Of a DNA stretch of 64,000 bases, positions 9,610 through 18,386 are shown piece after piece. The notes under the pieces are model-generated. The model searched no databases. It was not told the DNA's origin and saw only the letters and a list, made by a program, of their open reading frames with translations. A program made the translations under genes and the position numbers. This DNA is from Verrucomicrobiia bacterium (lineage in GTDB: Bacteria > Verrucomicrobiota > Verrucomicrobiia > Opitutales > Cerasicoccaceae): positions 62,001 through 126,000 of the forward strand of contig JAUIAM010000002.1 in the NCBI GenBank assembly GCA_030425485.1, read 5' to 3'. Numbering within the stretch: the first letter of the stretch is position 1; each line of letters starts with the position of its first letter.

Positions 9610-10354
9610 ATCGCACACAGCGCTTATCACCGGCTCTTCGAAAGGCATTGGCCTGGCCATCGCCCGCGCATTCGAGTCCGCAGAAGCTGACGTCCTCTAC
9701 CACGGACGCCAACCCGATAGCGCTCCAGAGGGCATCTCCACGGAGCAGTTTATCGCGGCAGACTTAATGAGCACAGAGGGGCCGATTTCCCTCATCGAAG
9801 AAGCCTTCAAGCGCCGTCCTGCACTGGACACGCTCGTTGCCAATGCGGGCAGCTTCTTCGATCGACCTCTACTGGAGATGGAACTGGCGGACTGGCGGAA
9901 AACCATGCAGCTCAACGTAGATGCCGTGTTTCTGGCCTGCCAGGCTTTTGCCAAGCATCTCATCAAGTCAGAGCGCAAAGGCTCCATCATCATCATCTCC
10001 TCAACCAATGCCTTTCAGTCCGAGGACAATAGCGTCGCCTATGACACCTCAAAGGGTGCGCTGAAAATGCTCACCCGGAGCATGGCGCATTCGCTCGCGC
10101 CCTACGGGATTCGCGTCAATGGCGTTGCCCCGGGGTTAATCCAAACGCCACTGACTGCCCCTGGCTTCGAGCGCAACCCAGAGAAGCGAGCACACTACGA
10201 GCGCAAGATTCTGCTCAAGCGCATCGGCGCTCCGGAGGAATGCGCGGGGCCCTGTGCGTTTCTGGCCTCTGACGCCGCCGCTTACGTTACCGGCCATATC
10301 CTCGTCGTCGATGGCGGCCTCACCGTCGGCCAGATCGGCGACATGCCTGGCTAA
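9587..10354 (+). CDS. SDR family oxidoreductase
   Basis: This 255-residue classical short-chain dehydrogenase/reductase has the Rossmann motif TGSSKGIG (15-22), NAG (86-88), the catalytic Ser in ISSTNAF (138-139), and YDTSK (Y152, K156), followed by PGLIQTPL and the C-terminal GHILVVDGG. I start at ATG 9587; a TTG just upstream (9584) is less likely. The gene overlaps the amidohydrolase stop by 23 bases, implying coupling. It would oxidise a secondary alcohol (or reduce a ketone) with NAD(P) in the cytosol, feeding the following PLP enzyme or the aldolases of the opposite arm. The acidic residue usually selecting NAD after strand 2 is not obvious (LYHGRQP), so NADP preference is possible. Confidence 0.93.
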   Translation: MKTTFSLKSHTALITGSSKGIGLAIARAFESAEADVLYHGRQPDSAPEGISTEQFIAADLMSTEGPISLIEEAFKRRPALDTLVANAGSFFDRPLLEMELADWRKTMQLNVDAVFLACQAFAKHLIKSERKGSIIIISSTNAFQSEDNSVAYDTSKGALKMLTRSMAHSLAPYGIRVNGVAPGLIQTPLTAPGFERNPEKRAHYERKILLKRIGAPEECAGPCAFLASDAAAYVTGHILVVDGGLTVGQIGDMPG

Positions 10355-10393
10355 AAAAACTCACTCCTGAAACGGCAACATTGACCCATACTC

Positions 10394-11488
10394 ATGCGCA
10401 ACCCGACACAAGAATTCCTACGTAAACTGGAGACACCCGGCATCCTGCTCGATGTGCCTGCGCTGGACGCTAACATCGACAGCATGGCCTCAGTGTGTCG
10501 CCAAAACGGCGTGGCACTCCGCCCCCATATAAAAACCCACAAATCGGTAGAGATCGCCAGACGTCAACTCGCTGCGGGCGCAGTCGGACTGACCTGCGCC
10601 AAGCTATCCGAAGCGCTCGCCCTCCTGCCCAGTGGAGTACGGAGCATCTTCCTGGCGCACTCACTCGTCTCGCCCCACAAGGCCGACAAGCTGCGCCAGC
10701 TTGCCAGCCAGCTAGACGAGTTAATCGTGGCCGTGACCAGCCTGGGCCAGGCTGAAGCGCTGGAGAAAATCCTCATTTCCATCGACCTCAAGCTCCCATG
10801 CCTGATCGCTATCGACACCGGGCTGGGTAGAGAAGGCGTCCGCAATGACAGCGATTTCTCCCGTGTATTTCAGTTTGTCGAAGACTCGGATTACTTTACC
10901 TATCGGGGCCTTTACACCCACGAAGGGTTTAACTATGCCAACACGCGCCCGGAGATCGAATCCGGGATCGCAGATACAGCCGGCAAGCTGCGGCACTATC
11001 GCAGTCTGGCCGGCAAGGGTGAACTCTGGCCGGGCAGCAGCCCCACTGCCGAGCTCATGGCAGCGCAGCCCGATATTACGGGAATCCGACCTGGCGCATA
11101 CGTGTTTGGCGACCTCTCGCTGACCCTTCAAACCGAGGCGATGGACTGGAATTCACTGGCTACCGCCGTCATTACCACCGTGGTAGACCGCCCCGAACCT
11201 TCCATCGCGCTGATTGATGCCGGAAGCAAAGTTTTCGCCATGGACCGACGTCCCCCCAGGCCCCATGCCATTCCACTCGATGGGCGCGACTTTGGCGTGA
11301 CCAAACTGAGCGAGGAGCACGGCATCATCACAGGTCCCGACGTCGACTCCCTTCAGATCGGCGACGTGCTGGTCATGGTGCCATCGCACATTTGCCCGGT
11401 CATCAACCTGAGCTCCAACCTCTACTGGTGGGAGGCAGACGATACCGTCACCACTCGCCCGATTGAAGGCAGAGGATGCGTTACCTAG
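10394..11488 (+). CDS. Fold-III PLP enzyme, D-serine dehydratase / D-threonine aldolase (DSD1) family
   Basis: This 364-residue alanine-racemase-fold PLP enzyme carries RPHIKTHKS near the N-terminus, with K47 as the likely PLP lysine. The C-terminal metal site reads SHICPV, giving H332 and C334. In this family a His-x-Cys pair is the zinc site of eukaryotic-type D-serine dehydratases (and D-threo-3-hydroxyaspartate dehydratases), while D-threonine aldolases carry His-x-Asp. The sequence therefore favours a dehydratase that converts a D-beta-hydroxy amino acid to a 2-oxo acid plus ammonia via an enamine. The next gene encodes RidA, which removes such enamines, and this supports the assignment. 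Substrate choice among D-Ser, D-Thr and hydroxyaspartate is open. Confidence 0.85.
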   Translation: MRNPTQEFLRKLETPGILLDVPALDANIDSMASVCRQNGVALRPHIKTHKSVEIARRQLAAGAVGLTCAKLSEALALLPSGVRSIFLAHSLVSPHKADKLRQLASQLDELIVAVTSLGQAEALEKILISIDLKLPCLIAIDTGLGREGVRNDSDFSRVFQFVEDSDYFTYRGLYTHEGFNYANTRPEIESGIADTAGKLRHYRSLAGKGELWPGSSPTAELMAAQPDITGIRPGAYVFGDLSLTLQTEAMDWNSLATAVITTVVDRPEPSIALIDAGSKVFAMDRRPPRPHAIPLDGRDFGVTKLSEEHGIITGPDVDSLQIGDVLVMVPSHICPVINLSSNLYWWEADDTVTTRPIEGRGCVT

Positions 11489-11554
11489 GGGGGGCCAACC
11501 CAAAAGAAACAGTCAATTTTTAATCAAATATTAGAACATCGTACTCACAAGACT

Positions 11555-11929
11555 ATGCCAGAAATCAGCTATCCTCAGCACGCCGACATACCGGTATCCC
11601 ACCTCCCATTCAGTCCGGTCGTACGCCTGGACAACATGCTCTTCGTCTCGGGCCAAGCCTCGGTTGACGACACGGGTAAATTCATCCCCGGAACGTTCAA
11701 GGAGGAGTTTGACCGCTCCATGGACAACCTGAACCGAATCCTGAAGGGTGCTGGCTCAGACCCCTCTAAGATCGTTCAGGTCCGCTGCTATGTGAACGAT
11801 CCCGATGATATCGTCGAATTCAACCGGCTCTATGCGGAACACATGAAGGCACCCTATCCGGCACGCACAACCATCACGCGATGCTTCGGGCAACTGAAGT
11901 TTGAAATCGACTGCATCGCGGCCGTCTAA
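11555..11929 (+). CDS. ridA: RidA family enamine/imine deaminase
   Basis: This 124-residue protein covers the whole YjgF/YER057c/UK114 fold. The catalytic Arg is in YPARTTI (R104) and the conserved Glu in KFEIDCIA (E117), so the RidA-type active site is intact. Archetypal RidA hydrolyses 2-aminoacrylate and related enamines released by PLP dehydratases, protecting other PLP enzymes. It lies 66 bases behind the D-serine-dehydratase-like gene and 92 bases before the M81 gene, on the same strand. That arrangement strongly suggests it works on the product of the PLP enzyme. Confidence 0.92.
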   Translation: MPEISYPQHADIPVSHLPFSPVVRLDNMLFVSGQASVDDTGKFIPGTFKEEFDRSMDNLNRILKGAGSDPSKIVQVRCYVNDPDDIVEFNRLYAEHMKAPYPARTTITRCFGQLKFEIDCIAAV

Positions 11930-12021
11930 CACCACCTCGCAAGCCTGTTGCAATGCGCCCTCAGGCGCATTTCCATCGGGCATAACCCCAGCATTCATCC
12001 TAAGCTTCCTTCTCCCGGAAA

Positions 12022-13518
12022 ATGACAAAAGCACCGAAACGAGTCGGCATCATCGCCATTCAACATGAGTCGAATACGTTCTCTCCACAAGAGACGGCAC
12101 TCCACCATTTCGAGGAAAAGTGGCTGCTCCGCGGCAACGCGATTCGCCCGGTCCTCATTCATGCACACCATGAAGTCTCCGGGTTTATAGAAGGACTGGA
12201 CACGACAGGAATTGAGGCGGTCCCTCTCCTCGTCGCGAAGGCAAACCCGCACGGCACTGTAGCAGCAGGAGTTCTCGAGCAACTGCTCGAAATGGCCTTG
12301 GAGGAACTGGCTGGTGCCGGACATCTTGACGGACTTCTCGTCGCCCCCCATGGTGCCGGGGTCAGCCAGTCCCAAACAGACATGGATGGCTACTGGCTCA
12401 CTGCTATACGCGACAAAGTGGGCCCTGAGCTTCCGATTATTTGTACCCTGGACCCTCATGCCAATATCTCCCCGGCCATGATCGCAGCATGCAATGCGAC
12501 CATAGCCTACCGGACGAATCCACACCTGGACCAGAAACAGCGTGGGCTGGAAGCAGCCTCCCTGATGGCACGCACGCTCCATGGCGAAATCTCACCCGTG
12601 CAGTTCGCCGTTTGGCCAAACGTCGCGATCAACATCGAGCGCCAACTCACGAGCAGCGAGCCATGCGCAACCCTATACCGCTACGCCGAAGAAATCGCCC
12701 AGCACCCGGAAGTCCTTTCAACCAGTATTATACTCGGCTTCCCCTATGCGGACGTTCCCAAGATGGGCTCGGCGCTCATCGTCGTCACCGACAATAACCC
12801 GGAGCTGGCAAAGGAGCAGGCAACGCTGCTGGGCGAGGAACTGTGGAACCGACGCGAAGTATTTCGCGGACAGATGATTTCCTGCGATGAAGCCGTAGCC
12901 AGGGCCGCAGAATCTCCCAAACCCGTCTGCCTGCTGGACATGGGGGACAACGTCGGAGGCGGTTCACCTGGAGACGGGACCTTCCTCGCCCAAGCACTCA
13001 TCTCACGCCCGCAGCTACGCGGTCTGGTCGCGCTTTGCGACCCGGAATCTGTCCAACAAGCCAAGCAGGCAGGCATTGGAGCAGAAGTCAACCTGCGCGT
13101 GGGGGGCAAGATTGATCATCAGCATGGTACCCCCATTGCGCTAACGGGCATCGTCAAAAACCTGACCGACGGGAAATTCCATGACTCTGAGGCGCGACAC
13201 GGCGGCGCGGTCGATTATAACGTCGGACCAACGGCTGTTATCGAAACCAGTCATCACGGCACGACCTTCATCCTGACAACGGACAAGCCTTGCACCTTCA
13301 GCCTGGGGCAGGTTCTCTCCTGCGGGCTATACCCCAAGGGATTCGATGTTATCGCGGTAAAAGGTGTACACGCACCGGTAGCCGCATATGCTCCGGTGTG
13401 CCCTGCTTTCATCCGGGTCAACACGCCCGGCATCACATGCGCAGACATGGAGCAACTCACCTACCATCACCGAAGCAAGCCCCTTTATCCATTTGAAGAA
13501 GGCAAGCAGGACGCATAA
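12022..13518 (+). CDS. M81 family metallopeptidase (microcystinase C-like)
   Basis: This 498-residue protein has the MlrC/M81 two-domain layout. The N-terminal half has IAIQHESNTFSP (residues about 11-22), LLVAPHGAGVS, CTLDPHANIS and AYRTNPHLDQ, which together hold the His/Asp zinc ligands. The C-terminal half has LLDMGDNVGGGSPGDGT and the ending typical of the MlrC C-terminal domain. MlrC itself cleaves linearised microcystin fragments, but most relatives have unknown substrates and often sit with catabolic genes. Here it follows RidA in an operon with a D-amino-acid enzyme, so it may liberate a non-proteinogenic or D-configured amino acid from an amide. This is inference. No signal peptide is visible, so it is cytosolic. 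Confidence 0.88.
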   Translation: MTKAPKRVGIIAIQHESNTFSPQETALHHFEEKWLLRGNAIRPVLIHAHHEVSGFIEGLDTTGIEAVPLLVAKANPHGTVAAGVLEQLLEMALEELAGAGHLDGLLVAPHGAGVSQSQTDMDGYWLTAIRDKVGPELPIICTLDPHANISPAMIAACNATIAYRTNPHLDQKQRGLEAASLMARTLHGEISPVQFAVWPNVAINIERQLTSSEPCATLYRYAEEIAQHPEVLSTSIILGFPYADVPKMGSALIVVTDNNPELAKEQATLLGEELWNRREVFRGQMISCDEAVARAAESPKPVCLLDMGDNVGGGSPGDGTFLAQALISRPQLRGLVALCDPESVQQAKQAGIGAEVNLRVGGKIDHQHGTPIALTGIVKNLTDGKFHDSEARHGGAVDYNVGPTAVIETSHHGTTFILTTDKPCTFSLGQVLSCGLYPKGFDVIAVKGVHAPVAAYAPVCPAFIRVNTPGITCADMEQLTYHHRSKPLYPFEEGKQDA

Positions 13519-13662
13519 AGGCTATAGCACGACTTGCGGCCAGCTCCCTGGGGGCAATGCTTTCACCGTCACCCATACACCCACATTCAGCTCACAAAAC
13601 TGCATGTGCAACAGGGTGCTCTATTGGCATTTGACTCAGGTAATGTTTGGGCACTAGGTAGG

Positions 13663-14403
13663 ATGATGAGAGTTTCCAGCGATAGTTTTATAAGCCGAGT
13701 CTTTCGCGTACTCCGTGTCTTAGGACAATCCGAGAAGCCGCTATCGCTGCACGAAGCCTCTGAAAGCCTGGAGCTCCCCAAGCCTACCGTCCTTAGGCTT
13801 ATTCGTACCCTGTGTGACTTGGGCTACGTGAATCCGGTTGGCGACGGCATGACCTATCGCATCAGCAACAAAATCTACGACCTTATCCCCGTCGATAGGC
13901 ATGCATGGCTGCGGGATCGCATCCTGCCCGAGATGAAGAAGCTGCACGAGCAAGTGAACGAAACGACCAATCTGGCCTGTATCGAAGGCGACAAAGTGCG
14001 TTACGTCCACATCATCGAGTCTACCCAGTCATTGCGCTGTATCCCCGATGATCGCGTCCACGATGAGTTGTTGCGAACCGCGCTGGGCCGCGCATTCGTG
14101 GCAAACTGGCCTGAAGAAGATATCGACAACAGCATCGAGGAGCTTTGCGAGATAGCCGAGTACGAGGATGTACCGGCCATGCGCGAGGAGCTTAGCAAAA
14201 CGAAGAAACGTGGCTGGGCGTTTGAGTCTGAGCAAGGCTGCCTGGGTGTAGATTGCATCGCCGTCGCCCTGACAGAAAACGGACTGCCCTATGCCGGGGT
14301 AAGTCTGTCTGTCCCCTCCGTCCGCATGAGTAAAGACTACCGCGAAAAGCTACTGCACCACCTCCATACCCTGGTTGACCGCCTGCAGGGCGAAAAGACT
14401 TAG
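13663..14403 (+). CDS. IclR family transcriptional regulator
   Basis: This is a 246-residue regulator. The N-terminal winged helix spans about residues 8-70 (VFRVLRVLGQSEKPLSLHEA, then LPKPTVLRLIRTL). The IclR ligand-binding domain follows, with typical elements (LNVR-like ALGRAFVANW, KTKKRGWAFESEQGCLGVDC, and the C-terminal YAGVSLSVPSVRM). I chose the ATG at 13663, which directly precedes the HTH; a TTG far upstream (13534) adds an unlikely leader. It is the last gene of the plus-strand operon and probably controls the divergent cluster from the 8445-8622 region. IclR proteins usually bind small aromatic or aliphatic acids. The ligand is unknown. Confidence 0.9.
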   Translation: MMRVSSDSFISRVFRVLRVLGQSEKPLSLHEASESLELPKPTVLRLIRTLCDLGYVNPVGDGMTYRISNKIYDLIPVDRHAWLRDRILPEMKKLHEQVNETTNLACIEGDKVRYVHIIESTQSLRCIPDDRVHDELLRTALGRAFVANWPEEDIDNSIEELCEIAEYEDVPAMREELSKTKKRGWAFESEQGCLGVDCIAVALTENGLPYAGVSLSVPSVRMSKDYREKLLHHLHTLVDRLQGEKT

Positions 14404-14538
14404 TAGCATTCGAAATAACCCGGGTGGATCGCACCATAGGACTTGGGCGAGCACTTTCCATCGAGGTTCTAGCGTTATGGACTTACAAGTGCGGCTTGTT
14501 TTGCTGTAATGGTTACCTCAATACAACGCAGTAAAAGG

Positions 14539-15843
14539 TTAGCGCGTCTTCAGGCAGTCGAGCAGAGCTAGCCCAGTATGGTAGCAAGGGTCGGCATCCG
14601 GTACTGCCGGGATTGCCGTCGAGGTCTGTCCATCCTCCTGCAGGCACTGTCGCGCCAAATATCCCCTATCGGGCAGGACGAAATATTGCTGAAAGGCATC
14701 CCAACATTCCGCAAAAATCCTCTCCAGATCAGGACAAAATCCCCCATGCTGCATCCCGAAGTGAGCGGCGCGCATAGTCTCTGGCAAAGACCACCACGGC
14801 ATGTCGGTATTGATCGCACACCTCGACTTGAGGTCGAAAGCTTTGACGATACCTTTGCCCGTAAAACCATTGGCATAGTTGCGTATTAGCATTTGCCTTA
14901 GCATATGCACACGCTTGGCATCCCACCGCCCCGTTGCCTTCAAGTGCGCCAATGCCAGCCCGACAAACTCCGTCGCATGTCCCGGATCGGAAATCAATTC
15001 TCCCTCAGGAGTCATCCAGGGCTGACCCGCCTCATCAACAAACTCCCAGAAGTCTCCCTCTTCTAAACCGAGCTCATAGTGTCTCCTCTCCTTGGCCACA
15101 TGCCGTGAAATGATATCATCAATAAAAGCGTTCCCCAGTTCGCCGTAAGCCACATTTCCCGTGCACTCATAGAACAGCGTTGCTGCGCCTATGCCGATCA
15201 TGCGCGCGGCATGGGACTTCCGCCCAGCCATGTCTCCGGCCCGATTCTTAGGGTCCAGGCAAACCTGCCCTGAGCGAAATCGATCAGCGTGAACATCTTC
15301 GATTATCTGACGAAACAACGACTCGGCTTTCTGGCATAGGTCACGCCTGTCCACATAGTGAGCGGCGGCCATCAGCCCTTTGGCATAAAAAAGATCGCTT
15401 AAAGAAGTCGCCGCGGCAGGCTCGATCGATACCTCTTCAACCTTTCGATTGGCATCGAGATTTAAGGGCACGCCGGTGCTCCGCATCATAAAGGGAAGTC
15501 GCCCAGCATTCACATCACGAAGCTGCTCCATCAACACGGGCAAGTGATGGAGAAAGCCTTCCATTCGCTCAATGGCAAGGGCCCCCACACCGTGATCATT
15601 ACCGCCAAACTGCTTCAGCCATCTTGCATGCGCAGTCATGGACTCCAACGCCCGCCCCTGGACCCACGTATAGATGATAGAATGGCTACGAATCGCATCA
15701 TCGTCAGAGAATCGCTCACCTGAGACGAGGTCGAATTTTGTATCGAAAAATGGATACGCGTCATCCATCCGGCCCAGCACATAGTTGAGAGACTCTCGCA
15801 ACTGCACACTGATCGTGTCGCGTATCGACTCCATATCACTCAT
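14539..15843 (-). CDS. AGE-superfamily protein (N-acylglucosamine 2-epimerase-like)
   Basis: This 434-residue protein appears to be an (alpha/alpha)6 barrel. Its pattern is that of the AGE/cellobiose-2-epimerase superfamily: SDPGHATEFVGLAL (the conserved His of the PGH motif), DMPWWSLPETMRAA and a final DPCYHTGLALLDCL. These His, Trp and Glu residues line the sugar site in known epimerases. It has no signal peptide and is probably cytosolic. It is the last gene of the long operon that begins at 27800, following two secreted glycan proteins, and would interconvert a released sugar at C2 or isomerise it. Overall similarity to the textbook renin-binding proteins looks low, so an isomerase or a related hydrolytic toroid remains possible. 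Confidence 0.7.
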   Translation of the reverse strand: MSDMESIRDTISVQLRESLNYVLGRMDDAYPFFDTKFDLVSGERFSDDDAIRSHSIIYTWVQGRALESMTAHARWLKQFGGNDHGVGALAIERMEGFLHHLPVLMEQLRDVNAGRLPFMMRSTGVPLNLDANRKVEEVSIEPAAATSLSDLFYAKGLMAAAHYVDRRDLCQKAESLFRQIIEDVHADRFRSGQVCLDPKNRAGDMAGRKSHAARMIGIGAATLFYECTGNVAYGELGNAFIDDIISRHVAKERRHYELGLEEGDFWEFVDEAGQPWMTPEGELISDPGHATEFVGLALAHLKATGRWDAKRVHMLRQMLIRNYANGFTGKGIVKAFDLKSRCAINTDMPWWSLPETMRAAHFGMQHGGFCPDLERIFAECWDAFQQYFVLPDRGYLARQCLQEDGQTSTAIPAVPDADPCYHTGLALLDCLKTR

Positions 15844-15884
15844 AGCAACAGACAGCTAAAACCGACAAATCACAGTCAAAAAAA

Positions 15885-18377
15885 TCAGTTTGAGGTATTC
15901 AGGCGGTAGCGCACCTTGCTTTCAAACACTTCCCCAGCCTTGGTTATGTAGCCTCCTCCGGTAAAATCGAAGTAGAACTTGTTGTAGATCTTAGCCGGGC
16001 TGATATTAAACTGACGACCAGCCTTATCCCAGCCATCCATCGCCTCCACCTCTGCCTGGTAACCGTATTCACTCCAGGCAATCGCGTGATCGCTTGTTGA
16101 ATACTTCACCACAAAGCCAGGCTCAGCAATATCCTCGATACCCCAGTCTGGTGAGCGTGCACCGTAGCGGCTAATCAAACTCTCCTTACCGACTCTTTCG
16201 AGCGGCAGCATTGCCAGATAGGTATCTACCAACTCAACCTCCGCATCCCAGGTAATGCGCTGAGATACCACAACCTCACCATTCTCGAATGTCCATTGCC
16301 GATCAGCCTGGGCCAAGCGAACAGCCTCACTCCTATCGACTTCGAACAGGGTCGAAGTTTGTTGAAAGACCACACGTCGTGCGGTAAACTCACCGCTTTG
16401 ATCAAGTGCTTGGGGAGCACCATCGACAAGCATACTCATACTCGTCTGCATCTCATTTCCGTGGATGCTCCCGCCCATGAAATCAGACTTACCCTTCTGC
16501 CGGATTGCCATTTCAATTTCACCATCAGTACTGAGGCGCTGGATCGCCTTAAATGTATAGGGCGCCGTGCGCTCGACTTCCCAAACCTCACTCCATCGCC
16601 AGACGTCTGAGCGCTTGTCCGGATTAGGACGGTTTTGCATACGATAGCGCAACCAACGATTTGATGCTGCGGACGAGCCCTTTATGTACAAGTCGATCGT
16701 ACCGGGACTTTGCACAACAACGATATCCTGGCTCGAGCTGGGCGCAATGGCGGGAACCCCACGGAGATAGTCCTCACCCGTTAGCAATGAACCCACCTGC
16801 CCAACAGCACGGAAGCCGAAGTCATCAAAAAGGGAAAGACCCGAGCTCTTGGCCTGAAGGACAAACACACGCGCGTTTACGGCCGTAGCCGGAGCCTTCG
16901 CACCGAGTGTAGCAAGGCTCCAGGGAAGCATGCCTGATAGCGGCCCAGAGGTGGTCAACGCAAGCGTGTTACCGTCTTCGCCATACCATTCTATACCCGC
17001 GTAAACGTTATAGGCATCCTCCAGGCGCACCTTAAAGTGGTACACGTACTCCGTCCCCCCGCTAACCTGAAAAGTATCACTGATCCAGCCAGCCGCACTA
17101 CCGTGCGAATCCCTTATCTCCAAGGAAGATTCTCCAGAGAACTGTGCATCATTCTGCGAGTGCTCCAGCACGGCCTGCTCACCAAAAACCTGATGCCATC
17201 CCACAGGCTGCTCGTTCCCCTGCATTTCCTGCTCCACAGAGGCGTTGAGCAGCAGCGAATCCACCGGAGTGTAGGCATAGGGCACCTCTCTTATTGAAAT
17301 CTCCTGACAGACACTCCAGCCGCTCCCGTAGACCGGACCCTCATGCGTTCGATGAACAAAGGCCAATCGAGCCTGACTGGCCGCAGCAGGGGCAACACCA
17401 CGCACGCTCAAAAGGTCGACCTTCGACGTACCATTCACGCTTTCACTATAGACACGCGAGATCACCCTACCACTTTCGTCCTCCCAAATAATCGCAATAG
17501 CAGAGGCACCCAGTGCGTTCTTGTAGCTGACAAGCGCTTCTGCTTCATAGCGACGCCCAGCGTGAACAGGGAATGACTCTCGCGTGATCCATCCGCTGCC
17601 CGATTTGGATGGCAACACAAGCATGGGTAAGCCGCCTTCGGATAGCGCCTGCTGCTCACTGCCCAGCGCGCGCCAGGCATCGGGCTCCATCGCTAAGACC
17701 CACTGCATTGCCTCCTTTTCCGCCTTGGGCGTTGGCTCGACACGCAGCACGCGCCAGAATGCAGGAGCAAGCCTGGGTGCGCTCCAGTCGATTTCACTGA
17801 CAGACAATCCGTCCTCATCTGTCGCGAGCTCTCCACTGATCAGCTCCAGCTCGATGTCATCAAACCATGAATATCCACTTGTAGTTTGATGTCGCCTACC
17901 CACGACAACCCGGCCAGATGCCGCACCGTCAGGAGCAACTGCGTCCAAGCTTGCTCTCATCCAGTCCCTTGTTCCATTCAAGGGTGCTGAACGATCAGTC
18001 TTCAGCCACTTGCCCTTATGGTCATACCAGGCAATGCGCAGTTGGTTATCTCCCCATGCATCATCTAGCTTTACCCAGCCATTCAGTCGCCACTCTTGCC
18101 CAGGACTGGCCTGGAATCGCTCTTCCTGCATCCACGCGCATCCCTTCTCACCCGCACCATCAATTCTCACCGCATATTTCCCGCTATGGCTAACGTCTGA
18201 CACCCACGCACCCGCGGACGCAGATGGATGCTTCACCCAGCCCGCCGGGGCATCTGTGCGGATGCTGTCGGCAACTTCAAACGAGCTGTTCGCCACATGG
18301 TTTACGCTCTCCTCCTGCGCCTTTGCCACACAGCCAATCCATGTGCAGGCACACAAAATGTATAATAATTTCATCAT
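15885..18377 (-). CDS. Large secreted protein with repeated carbohydrate-binding-like modules
   Basis: This 830-residue protein has a signal peptide (MMKLLYILCACTWIGCVAKA, then QEE). Three jelly-roll-like modules are recognisable by internal similarity, at about residues 25-185, 255-370 and 375-520. Two begin with an N-S/ASFE or NASVE motif, and all end in a strand such as SWFDDIEL or LSLFDDFGF, as in CBM4/9/22-type carbohydrate-binding domains. The last 300 residues form a different beta-rich domain (around YRMQNRPNPDKRSDVWRW) that I do not recognise. No catalytic signature is visible. It lies nine bases behind the glycosidase at 18387-20483, so it is probably a periplasmic or surface polysaccharide-binding partner of that enzyme. 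Confidence 0.7.
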   Translation of the reverse strand: MMKLLYILCACTWIGCVAKAQEESVNHVANSSFEVADSIRTDAPAGWVKHPSASAGAWVSDVSHSGKYAVRIDGAGEKGCAWMQEERFQASPGQEWRLNGWVKLDDAWGDNQLRIAWYDHKGKWLKTDRSAPLNGTRDWMRASLDAVAPDGAASGRVVVGRRHQTTSGYSWFDDIELELISGELATDEDGLSVSEIDWSAPRLAPAFWRVLRVEPTPKAEKEAMQWVLAMEPDAWRALGSEQQALSEGGLPMLVLPSKSGSGWITRESFPVHAGRRYEAEALVSYKNALGASAIAIIWEDESGRVISRVYSESVNGTSKVDLLSVRGVAPAAASQARLAFVHRTHEGPVYGSGWSVCQEISIREVPYAYTPVDSLLLNASVEQEMQGNEQPVGWHQVFGEQAVLEHSQNDAQFSGESSLEIRDSHGSAAGWISDTFQVSGGTEYVYHFKVRLEDAYNVYAGIEWYGEDGNTLALTTSGPLSGMLPWSLATLGAKAPATAVNARVFVLQAKSSGLSLFDDFGFRAVGQVGSLLTGEDYLRGVPAIAPSSSQDIVVVQSPGTIDLYIKGSSAASNRWLRYRMQNRPNPDKRSDVWRWSEVWEVERTAPYTFKAIQRLSTDGEIEMAIRQKGKSDFMGGSIHGNEMQTSMSMLVDGAPQALDQSGEFTARRVVFQQTSTLFEVDRSEAVRLAQADRQWTFENGEVVVSQRITWDAEVELVDTYLAMLPLERVGKESLISRYGARSPDWGIEDIAEPGFVVKYSTSDHAIAWSEYGYQAEVEAMDGWDKAGRQFNISPAKIYNKFYFDFTGGGYITKAGEVFESKVRYRLNTSN

Positions 18378-18386
18378 CGAAGATGC

